Below are positions 1 through 5,967 of a stretch of DNA of 6,113 nucleotides, piece by piece (the first letter of the stretch is position 1; every line of letters starts with the position of its first letter). The notes under the pieces were generated by a model. It was not told the DNA's origin. It saw only the letters and a list, made by a program, of their open reading frames with translations, and searched no databases. The DNA comes from Chromatiales bacterium (GTDB lineage: Bacteria; Pseudomonadota; Gammaproteobacteria; UBA6429; Thiohalophilaceae): contig JALXDW010000227.1 of the NCBI GenBank assembly GCA_027070385.1, positions 1 through 6,113 of the forward strand, read 5' to 3'. The position numbers were made by a program, and so were the translations under genes.

Positions 1-163
1 GTATAGCATCGGCTTTGTTATATCGGACTATCAGGATGGTGCAATCGCTTTTTCCAAAGTCCCTGTCTGGGTAACAGAAGTCATTATCCCGATTGCTTTT
101 GCAAATATTGCCATACGCTATATTATTCTAACGTTACTATTGTTCGTGAAAAAACCGTTATGA
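1..163 (+). CDS. dctQ: TRAP transporter small permease (DctQ type), C-terminal fragment
   Basis: Only the last 53 complete codons are in the window; the reading frame starts at base 2 and ends at the TGA at 161-163. The visible peptide includes VPVWVTEVIIPIAFANIAIRY followed by a hydrophobic run and a short basic tail (FVKKPL). This resembles the last transmembrane helices of DctQ-type small permeases, where a P-x-W-x-x-E-x-I-x-P pattern followed by a hydrophobic helix is typical. The small permease is the four-helix membrane partner of the large permease in tripartite ATP-independent periplasmic transporters. The gene overlaps the next one through ATGA, the usual DctQ-DctM arrangement, which supports the assignment although most of the protein is missing. 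The periplasmic solute-binding subunit (DctP) is not visible and may lie upstream. Confidence 0.82.
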   Translation, partial: YSIGFVISDYQDGAIAFSKVPVWVTEVIIPIAFANIAIRYIILTLLLFVKKPL

Positions 164-1443
164 TGATTGTAATAATAGGCTTGGCACTCGTTGCCCTGGC
201 TTTTTTTGGCGCACCGTTATTTTCAATCATCTTGGCAGTGGCTATGCTGGGTTTTTATTCCAGTGATATTGAATTGTCGGTGATTACGATTGAGCTTTAT
301 CGCATCACCAATACGCCATTACTGTTAGCCTTACCCTTATTCACTTTTGCCGGTTATTTACTCAGTGAGTCCAATACCTCCGGGCGACTGGTTCGCTTAT
401 CGACGGCCCTGTTTGGCTGGTTACCCAATAATCTGTCTTTTGTCACCTTGACGGCTTGTGCTTTATTTACCGCTTTTACCGGAGCAACGGGTGTCACCAT
501 TGTGGCACTGGGTGCTTTATTATTGCCGGCGTTAAAGCAGGCGGGTTACCCCGAAAAATTCAGCCTGGGACTGGTGACCACATCAGGCAGTCTGGGCCTA
601 CTCTTGCCGCCATCGTTACCACTTATTTTGTATGTGGTTATCGTACAGCAATTAAGTCTTGAACAATCGGTAACGATGGAAGAAGTCTTTGTTGCCGGTT
701 TATTACCAACTGTTTTAATGATTGTATTATTGGCAATGTGGAGTTTATGGGTAACAAGAAAAGACCCGATACCCCGAAGTGCCTTTAATAAAAAAGAATT
801 CTTTGCCGCAGTGAATGAATCAAAATGGGAAATCCCCTTACCCTTTTTTGTTTTAGGCGGTATTTATTCCGGATTCTTTGCTGTATCAGAAGCGGCAGCA
901 GTAACAGCACTTTATGTTATTATTATCGAAGTATTTATTTATAAAGAAATATCCCTGCAACAACTGCCTAAGGTCATGCATACTTCCATGATTATGGTTG
1001 GGGGTATTTTAATGATACTGGGTGTGGCGTTGGCATTGACCAATTATTTGATAGATGCAGAAGTACCGACGCAACTGTTTGAGTGGATAAAGTCCAATAT
1101 CGAAAGTAAGTATACATTCCTGATTCTACTTAACCTGTTTTTATTAATTCTGGGTGCAATTCTGGATATCTTTTCTGCACTGGTCATTATGATTCCCTTG
1201 ATTGTTCCTGTCGCACTTGGTTTCGGTATTCACCCCGTACATTTGGGGATTATCTTCCTGGCGAATATGCAGGTTGGTTTTTTTACGCCACCTGTTGGAA
1301 TGAACCTGTTTATTGCCAGTTATCGATTTAAAAAACCGATCACTGAAATTTATCAGGCTACCATTCCCTTTATGCTTATTCTATTATTCGCTGTACTTGT
1401 TATTACCTACTGGCCGGGTTTAAGTTTATGGCATCTGAAATAA
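160..1443 (+). CDS. dctM: TRAP transporter large permease (DctM type)
   Basis: This 427-residue, very hydrophobic protein has the usual length of DctM/SiaM large permeases, which form the Na+-driven transport channel for organic acids in the inner membrane. Family signatures include GATGVTIVALGALLLPAL in the N-terminal half, the GSLGLLLPPSLPLI loop at about residues 143-156, and FFTPPVGMNLF at about 374-384. The last two are the repeated re-entrant hairpin-type segments of the family. About eleven to twelve membrane segments can be picked out by eye. The start is ATG at 160, with a second ATG at 163 as an equal alternative. There is no good Shine-Dalgarno sequence, so translation is probably coupled to the upstream gene through the ATGA overlap. 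The substrate cannot be deduced; C4-dicarboxylates, keto acids and other carboxylates are all possible. Confidence 0.95.
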   Translation: MMIVIIGLALVALAFFGAPLFSIILAVAMLGFYSSDIELSVITIELYRITNTPLLLALPLFTFAGYLLSESNTSGRLVRLSTALFGWLPNNLSFVTLTACALFTAFTGATGVTIVALGALLLPALKQAGYPEKFSLGLVTTSGSLGLLLPPSLPLILYVVIVQQLSLEQSVTMEEVFVAGLLPTVLMIVLLAMWSLWVTRKDPIPRSAFNKKEFFAAVNESKWEIPLPFFVLGGIYSGFFAVSEAAAVTALYVIIIEVFIYKEISLQQLPKVMHTSMIMVGGILMILGVALALTNYLIDAEVPTQLFEWIKSNIESKYTFLILLNLFLLILGAILDIFSALVIMIPLIVPVALGFGIHPVHLGIIFLANMQVGFFTPPVGMNLFIASYRFKKPITEIYQATIPFMLILLFAVLVITYWPGLSLWHLK

Positions 1444-1859
1444 TCTATACGGGCGGTTGTTTTTGTGGCAAGGTCACTTTTGAAATTACCGCTACGATAG
1501 ACAATATTATTTATTGTCATTGCTCTCAGTGCAGAAAACTGCAAGGTAGTGCTTATGCTACTAATGGGGTGGTGGACAGTGAACATTTTAAAATGACCTG
1601 TGGTGAGGCCGATTTGACAGCGCATAAACTGTCAGCAACACAAACCCGTTTTTTTTGTCGACATTGCGGTTCACCTATAAAAAGTGAAAACAAGAAACGG
1701 CCGGGTAAGGTGCGTGTACGTTTAGGAACGATTGATTCGGAGATTAAAGAACAGCCACAAGCCCACATTTTTGTTGCATCGAAAGCAAACTGGGATACGA
1801 TCTGTGATGATCTACCACAGTATGAAGAGTATGAACCGGAGCGGAAGCCATTCACTTGA
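1428..1859 (+). CDS. GFA / CENP-V-fold zinc protein
   Basis: This 143-residue protein carries the cysteine pattern of the GFA (glutathione-dependent formaldehyde-activating enzyme-like, CENP-V) family. G-C11-x-C13-G lies near the N-terminus, C30-H-C32-x-x-C35 follows, and C77-x-x-C80-G-S comes later. In the family C11, C13, C77 and C80 make a structural zinc site, while C30, C32 and C35 form a second, often catalytic or labile, site. All seven cysteines are present. The founding enzyme Gfa was proposed to speed S-hydroxymethylglutathione formation, but most relatives have no assigned substrate, so formaldehyde chemistry should not be assumed. The ATG lies 16 bp inside the end of dctM in another frame, and the next in-frame methionine (residue 56) would delete two zinc motifs, so this start is forced. 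The overlap implies co-transcription with the TRAP genes. Confidence 0.9.
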   Translation: MASEIIYTGGCFCGKVTFEITATIDNIIYCHCSQCRKLQGSAYATNGVVDSEHFKMTCGEADLTAHKLSATQTRFFCRHCGSPIKSENKKRPGKVRVRLGTIDSEIKEQPQAHIFVASKANWDTICDDLPQYEEYEPERKPFT

Positions 1860-1860
1860 A

Positions 1861-1866
1861 AAAAGG
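1861..1866 (+). promoter_or_regulatory. Ribosome binding site of the tautomerase gene
   Basis: AAAAGG lies 8 bases before the ATG at 1875, inside the 15 bp gap after the GFA gene. It fixes the start so that the second codon is proline, the residue that becomes the catalytic N-terminus of this family. Confidence 0.6.
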
Positions 1867-1874
1867 TTTTTACT

Positions 1875-2219
1875 ATGCCACATATTATTATTGAATACCC
1901 GGAACAAAATATTAATGAAAACCAGATTCGAGCTGTTTTACAGGCTGTGCATCAGTCGATAGCGGACAGTGGTTTGTTTAAAGCTAATCAGATTAGAACC
2001 CGTGCCTATCCTTTTACGCACTTCACAAATGCAGGCGGGAGTGAGCCTTATATTCATATTCAGGCCAGGATAAAATCAGGGCGTGATAACAATAACAAGA
2101 AACAGCTGGGTGAAGTTATTTTGTCAGGGCTTGCTGAATTGGCGTTACCGGTTTCGATTATAACGGTTGAAGTGATAGATATGCATCGTGATTCCTATAC
2201 AAAGCTTGCTGTAAATTGA
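1875..2219 (+). CDS. 5-carboxymethyl-2-hydroxymuconate delta-isomerase family tautomerase
   Basis: This 114-residue protein belongs to the CHMI (HpaF) branch of the tautomerase superfamily. Enzymes of this family use the amino group of Pro1, exposed after removal of the initiator Met, to shift double bonds in keto/enol acids. HpaF does this in homoprotocatechuate (4-hydroxyphenylacetate) breakdown. The start MPHIIIEY matches the HpaF N-terminus. With Pro as residue 1, G32, F34, R40 and R42 (the IRTR motif) fall at the same positions as in E. coli HpaF as I recall its sequence. The C-terminus (VIDMHRDSYTKLAVN) is about a dozen residues shorter than in HpaF. No other hpa/hpc genes are visible, so the true substrate is open. 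The gene follows the GFA gene by 15 bp and probably ends the TRAP operon. Confidence 0.85.
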   Translation: MPHIIIEYPEQNINENQIRAVLQAVHQSIADSGLFKANQIRTRAYPFTHFTNAGGSEPYIHIQARIKSGRDNNNKKQLGEVILSGLAELALPVSIITVEVIDMHRDSYTKLAVN

Positions 2220-2222
2220 GTG

Positions 2223-3413
2223 CTACAACATTAAAAAATCCTTAATTGCATCTTTTTTGGCAATGGTATCTTCATAGCCCAATTCAATTAAATCACGGCA
2301 ATAACCTTTTTCAAATAATAAATAACTCATCAAGCTGGAACCTTCTGTGCGCATGGCACCGATACTACGCAGCAGCATTCGAATCGGTGCAGGCATATCT
2401 TTGGCATAGGGGGCTGCAAGCCGGCCAATATCTTCACTGGGGGAAATCATCAGGGTATCTATTTTGCGCAGTGGTATTTCATGTTCGATAATGGTCTGGT
2501 CCGGAATTTTACTGACGGTATTGTTAATTCGCGTGAGCCGTTCCAGATCGCCTTCAAGGCTATCCAGAAAAATACTGTTTAAAACATGAGAAGCAATTTC
2601 TGCAAAGCTGGGCGTATTTTTCTGGTTGACGCGTTGGGTAGCATCATCGTCTTCTTTTCGATTACCGATAATCATCAGCCGATCAGCGCCTAAATGCAAA
2701 GCTGCGCTGAGTGGAGCCACTAAACGTATTGAACCGTCACCAAAAAATTCACGGTTTACTTTTTCAGGTTTGAAAATAAAGGGAATGGCAGAAGAAGCCA
2801 TCAGATGACTAACATTGATTTTTTCACGACAACCGATACGGCGGGCACGTTTCCAGCTCTTGATGGCAGGGTCTCCTTGATAGAAGGTGACATTATGTCC
2901 GGAGGAATAACCTGAAGCAGTTACACTGACAGCATGTAAGTGACCATTATCAATATTACGCTGGATGCCTCGAGTATGTAAGTAATTACTAAGCAGCTCC
3001 TTTAAGGGCGCGCGATCCAGCAGGTAGAGGGGTTTGTTTTTTGTGAGGCTGGTTAGCATCATGCCAATCAGCCAATGTAAACTGGTTTTAAGAATACCCC
3101 CGGCACTGGTATAAAATATCTGGTCACAATGAAAATTGCCCCAGATGGTCAGTAGTCGAAAAACCGCTTTTTGGTAATTATGGGCGGCACTGGCCAGCGC
3201 GGTGGCATTAATGGCACCTGCCGAGATACCGGAGATAATTTTAAAAGGGCTGGGTTCCCCTTTTTTAACTAATTGCGCCACACCTTTTAGTACACCCACC
3301 TGATAGGCGGCACGTGCTCCTCCGCCCATCATGACCAGGCCAACCTTGGGGGGCGTGTTGCTTGTATTAGCCTTTGATTGGTTATTTTTTGAGCTAATAT
3401 TCTCGATGTTCAT
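2223..3413 (-). CDS. Patatin-like phospholipase / acyl hydrolase
   Basis: This 396-residue protein is a patatin-family serine acyl hydrolase, which cleaves phospholipids or other acyl esters with a Ser-Asp dyad. The oxyanion-hole glycine motif GGGARAAYQVG begins at residue 30, the nucleophile elbow G-I-S64-A-G is intact, and the catalytic Asp is D226 in FFGDGS. SHLMASSAIPFIFKP (about 202-216) is the conserved strand/helix before the DG motif. The first 22 residues are polar, rich in Asn and Ser and do not resemble a signal peptide, so a cytosolic or peripheral membrane location is likely. The C-terminal 170 residues lie beyond the core patatin fold. The start ATG (complement of 3411-3413) has only a weak upstream AGG. 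The gene converges on the tautomerase gene with a 3 bp gap and is divergent from the phosphatase gene. The substrate is unknown; a role in membrane lipid turnover is inference. Confidence 0.93.
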   Translation of the reverse strand: MNIENISSKNNQSKANTSNTPPKVGLVMMGGGARAAYQVGVLKGVAQLVKKGEPSPFKIISGISAGAINATALASAAHNYQKAVFRLLTIWGNFHCDQIFYTSAGGILKTSLHWLIGMMLTSLTKNKPLYLLDRAPLKELLSNYLHTRGIQRNIDNGHLHAVSVTASGYSSGHNVTFYQGDPAIKSWKRARRIGCREKINVSHLMASSAIPFIFKPEKVNREFFGDGSIRLVAPLSAALHLGADRLMIIGNRKEDDDATQRVNQKNTPSFAEIASHVLNSIFLDSLEGDLERLTRINNTVSKIPDQTIIEHEIPLRKIDTLMISPSEDIGRLAAPYAKDMPAPIRMLLRSIGAMRTEGSSLMSYLLFEKGYCRDLIELGYEDTIAKKDAIKDFLML

Positions 3414-3504
3414 GCTAATAGTGGCGACCTAAATAATATTAACTTTAGCCTAAAATAAACTTTAAGCACTTTAATAAATTTTTCAGTGGCCGATACAGTG
3501 GGGT
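3414..3504. promoter_or_regulatory. Divergent intergenic region, likely carrying both promoters
   Basis: This 91 bp AT-rich spacer separates the patatin gene (leftward) from the phosphatase gene (rightward), so promoters for both probably lie here. I could not pick a convincing sigma-70 promoter. A weak leftward pair is TTAAAG, 18 bp, TAATAT. A rightward -10-like TAAAAT at 3451-3456 has no good -35. An 11 bp perfect hairpin-type palindrome (TTTAGCCTAAA, 3444-3454) and three copies of ACTTTA (3442, 3459, 3468) are possible operator elements, but such strings are easy to get by chance in AT-rich DNA. Confidence 0.4.
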
Positions 3505-5190
3505 ATGGTAGCTGTTACACAATTAGAACGTATTAAACCGACCGATTTGCCTGCGCCTCCCCAGGCGGCATTGCAGATTATTCGTGCCTGCGCCCGTGAA
3601 GAAGTCACCAGTCATGAAATTTCCGACATAGCAGAAACCAACCCGGCATTAACGGCCGAATTATTACGCGTTGCTAATTCACCTTTATACGGTATTTCCC
3701 GTGAAGTGACATCCATCAGTAATGCTGTTGCGGTATTAGGCCTGCGGGCACTGCGTAATCTGGTGTTATGTATTTCAATACACGATGCAATTAATAAAGA
3801 AGCCATTCCTGATTTTGATGCGGAAGTTTTCTGGGAAGATTCGCTACGACGGGCACTGATTGCAAGACAGCTTGCAGTATTGGTTAAACAGGACGTGGAC
3901 GAAAGTTTTACTGCCGGTTTGTTACAGGACTTTGGTTTATTAATCTTATTTTATCTTCACCCTGAACAAACAACACAGTGGCAACGGTTACGTGTTTTGT
4001 CGCCCAGTGAGCGGCTGCAACAAGAACAGGAAATTTTTTCAGTCACACACACCGAAATAGGGCAAAAGTTAACAGAGTTCTGGGAATTACCGGAATCACT
4101 CGGGGAAGCGATTGGTGGACATCATGCACATATTTATACCAATAGTGAGCAAAATCCGTTATCGGCTATCTTGCAGGCCGCTGACTGGATAAGCCATATC
4201 TTTACTAGTAATCATCCTTCTCAGGCACTAAAAGATGCAAGTGCAAAAACAAGCCAGGCCATCGGCATTGATGAACAAAAAATCAAGGCACTATGTGCCA
4301 GTTTGCCGGAATTGGTTACCGAGGCTGCGATCAGTTTAGGTTTAAAAGTTGAACAACAGGTTGAATTTGAACAGGTGATGCGTGACGCCAATGTACGCCT
4401 TGCAGAAGAAAATAGCAGTTACCAGGAATTAACCTGGAACCTGGAAAAAACATTACGTGAACGCGATGCACTGGCAGCGGCATTGAATAATGAGCTGGAG
4501 TTAGCGCGCGAAATTCAGGCCAGTTTATTACCGCCAGATAATAATGATATTCCCGTGCATGGCATCAATGTTTCGGCAAAAGAATTATCAGGTGATTTTT
4601 ATGACTTTTTCAAGCTGGATGATGGTCGCGTCATGTTTAATCTGGGTGATGTCTCCGGTAAAGGAATGCATGCAGCTTTATTGATGGCCAAAACCAGCAG
4701 TTTATTTCGCTGCCTGGGTAAAAAGAACCATTCACCGGCAGAATTATTAAAAACAATTAACCATGAAATTTGTGAAACCAGTATTCGCGGCATGTTCGTT
4801 ACCATGGTGGCAGGTATTTATAATCCACAAGATGGCCAGATTACACTGGTGAATGCCGGTAACCCGCCTCCTGTCTTGTTTAACCCCAAAGCCAGTGAGA
4901 AAAAAATAAAATTACTTGCAGCCGATACACCGCCTTTGGGTATTGTGCTGGGCATGTGTTACGAAGAAGTATCATTTAATTTACAGCAAGGGCATTTGTA
5001 TATTTATTCCGATGGGATTACTGAAGGCTATGCACCGAATGATACAGAGTTAGGGGTAATGGGATTGGTTTCATTGATTGCGAGCCTGGATAAAGCCCCA
5101 GTGCAAAAACGATTGGATACTATTATTCAGCATTTATCCGAAAGCAGTAAGGGCCAACGTGATGATATGACCCTGCTAATAATAGAATAA
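3505..5190 (+). CDS. HDOD-PP2C fusion: RsbU/SpoIIE-type serine phosphatase
   Basis: This 561-residue cytosolic signalling protein has three parts. Residues about 12-215 form an HDOD domain, shown by LPAPPQAA, the NPALTAELLRVANSPLYG block from residue 46, GLLQDFG at 138-144 and H206-H207. Residues about 283-340 look like a coiled-coil linker, ending in the EIQASLLPP motif typical of RsbU-like enzymes. Residues about 345-561 form a PP2C/SpoIIE phosphatase with G-D364-F-Y-D, G-D382-V-S-G-K-G, D503-G-I-T-E-G and the final R-D553-D554-M-T. The 18-residue D364-D382 spacing equals that of the SpoIIE metal ligands D610-D628, so the enzyme should be active. Such phosphatases dephosphorylate STAS proteins, and a STAS gene lies two genes downstream. 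The HDOD part presumably senses a signal or binds a partner. The ATG at 3505 is the only in-frame ATG near the domain start. A G-rich stretch (3498-3503) lies too close to it to be a good Shine-Dalgarno. Confidence 0.93.
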   Translation: MVAVTQLERIKPTDLPAPPQAALQIIRACAREEVTSHEISDIAETNPALTAELLRVANSPLYGISREVTSISNAVAVLGLRALRNLVLCISIHDAINKEAIPDFDAEVFWEDSLRRALIARQLAVLVKQDVDESFTAGLLQDFGLLILFYLHPEQTTQWQRLRVLSPSERLQQEQEIFSVTHTEIGQKLTEFWELPESLGEAIGGHHAHIYTNSEQNPLSAILQAADWISHIFTSNHPSQALKDASAKTSQAIGIDEQKIKALCASLPELVTEAAISLGLKVEQQVEFEQVMRDANVRLAEENSSYQELTWNLEKTLRERDALAAALNNELELAREIQASLLPPDNNDIPVHGINVSAKELSGDFYDFFKLDDGRVMFNLGDVSGKGMHAALLMAKTSSLFRCLGKKNHSPAELLKTINHEICETSIRGMFVTMVAGIYNPQDGQITLVNAGNPPPVLFNPKASEKKIKLLAADTPPLGIVLGMCYEEVSFNLQQGHLYIYSDGITEGYAPNDTELGVMGLVSLIASLDKAPVQKRLDTIIQHLSESSKGQRDDMTLLIIE

Positions 5191-5197
5191 AGAGAAG
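5191..5197 (+). promoter_or_regulatory. Ribosome binding site supporting the GTG start of the kinase gene
   Basis: AGAGAAG directly follows the phosphatase stop codon and lies 5 bases before GTG 5203. It supports this GTG as the start; the first in-frame ATG (residue 34) would remove the first strand and helix of the kinase domain. Confidence 0.5.
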
Positions 5198-5202
5198 TTC
5201 AC

Positions 5203-5622
5203 GTGTCATTTACGATTGTTACTCAACTTGAATTTGAAGCCACGGCCGTTAATTTACAGCTTATTCGCAATACGTTGCGACAGCTATTTTCACAACACAA
5301 CATGGCAAAAAAAATAGCAGATGAAATAGTCATTGCATTGAATGAAGCCTGCATGAATATTATTCAACATGCTTATTTTGGGAAGGAAGGTGGAAAAATA
5401 CTTATTGTTATAGAAAAAAATAATGAAAAATGGCGTTTTGAGCTTACAGATTTTGCACCAATGGTCGATATAAAGAGCATCAAAGCAAAGGATTTGGCAG
5501 AAGTACGACCAGGCGGGTTAGGTTTGAACTTTATTCAACAGATCATGGACAGTGTGGTATTTGAAAATATTCATAATGAGCGGTATCAGGGAAACCGGTT
5601 AACACTGACAAAGAAAATATAA
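5203..5622 (+). CDS. RsbW-like GHKL serine kinase / anti-sigma factor
   Basis: This 139-residue protein has the size and motifs of the RsbW/SpoIIAB family, small GHKL ATPases that phosphorylate a serine on a STAS partner and otherwise bind a target, classically a sigma factor. The N-box is E48-A-C-M-N52-I-I-Q-H56-A, with E48 the expected catalytic base and N52 the Mg2+ ligand. The G1 box is D83-F-A-P, with Ala where Gly is more usual. The G2 box is R-P-G104-G-L-G-L-N-F. The GTG start is supported by an upstream AGAGAAG. The gene begins 12 bp after the phosphatase gene and ends 14 bp before the STAS gene, so all three are surely co-transcribed. No sigma factor gene is in the window, so whether it is an anti-sigma factor or controls something else is unresolved. 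Confidence 0.92.
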   Translation: MSFTIVTQLEFEATAVNLQLIRNTLRQLFSQHNMAKKIADEIVIALNEACMNIIQHAYFGKEGGKILIVIEKNNEKWRFELTDFAPMVDIKSIKAKDLAEVRPGGLGLNFIQQIMDSVVFENIHNERYQGNRLTLTKKI

Positions 5623-5636
5623 GCGAGATAGTGTAA

Positions 5637-5963
5637 ATGGAGTGCATAACAAAAACAGAGGCTGGCTTTAGTATTATAACGTTGACGGGCGAAATTGATT
5701 TGTATTGTTCAGCCGATGCACGTAAAGAAATTTTACAACAGTTGGAAACTCGTCAATCCGTTGTCGTGGATCTGTCCCAGGTGGGTTACATTGACAGTTC
5801 CGGTATCGCCAGTCTGGTTGAAGGTTTGCAGCTGGCAAAAAAAAATAATCTGGACTTTTCATTGGCAGCAGTCAGTGATGCTGCATTGCAGGTCATTAAA
5901 CTTGCCCGTCTCGATAAAGTTTTTACAATTCACCCGACTGTTAAAGATGCAGTAAGCAATTAA
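5637..5963 (+). CDS. STAS-domain protein, anti-sigma factor antagonist type (RsbV/SpoIIAA-like)
   Basis: This 108-residue, single-domain STAS protein has LTGEID at 16-21, matching LTGELD of SpoIIAA, and the switch motif V-G-Y-I-D53-S54-S55-G-I-A. By alignment with SpoIIAA (D57-S58) the phosphate-accepting serine is S54. In partner switching the unphosphorylated STAS protein captures the kinase and frees the kinase's target; here the upstream RsbW-like kinase and PP2C phosphatase are the obvious writer and eraser. The gene also sits 4 bp before an MlaE-type permease gene, the setting in which STAS proteins such as MlaB act as ABC transporter subunits, so an MlaB-like role is a serious alternative or addition. 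The ATG at 5637 is preceded by GAGA (5625-5628, 8 bp spacing). Confidence 0.93.
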   Translation: MECITKTEAGFSIITLTGEIDLYCSADARKEILQQLETRQSVVVDLSQVGYIDSSGIASLVEGLQLAKKNNLDFSLAAVSDAALQVIKLARLDKVFTIHPTVKDAVSN

Positions 5964-5967
5964 TATC

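Noticed and set aside
456..662. 68-codon + strand frame inside dctM
   Set aside because: It is a frame shadow of conserved dctM sequence, with no start signal and no recognisable domain.
1553..1855. 100-codon open frame on the - strand
   Set aside because: It lies fully opposite the GFA gene, whose zinc motifs are clear, and its peptide has no recognisable domain.
1428..1859. Firm assignment of the GFA-family gene as a formaldehyde-detoxifying enzyme (Gfa), implying methylotrophy
   Set aside because: Most GFA-fold proteins have unknown substrates, and no glutathione-dependent formaldehyde dehydrogenase or C1 gene lies in the window.
2246..2808. Two + strand open frames (81 and 60 codons) opposite the patatin gene
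   Set aside because: They are antisense to conserved patatin coding sequence, and their peptides show no family features.
5695..5955. 86-codon + strand frame overlapping the STAS gene
   Set aside because: It is an out-of-frame shadow of the STAS gene; the in-frame product has the full STAS motif set.
5203..5963. Stressosome or general stress sigma-B type operon
   Set aside because: There is no sigma factor, RsbR/RsbS-like STAS or RsbT-like kinase in the window, and the next gene is a permease.
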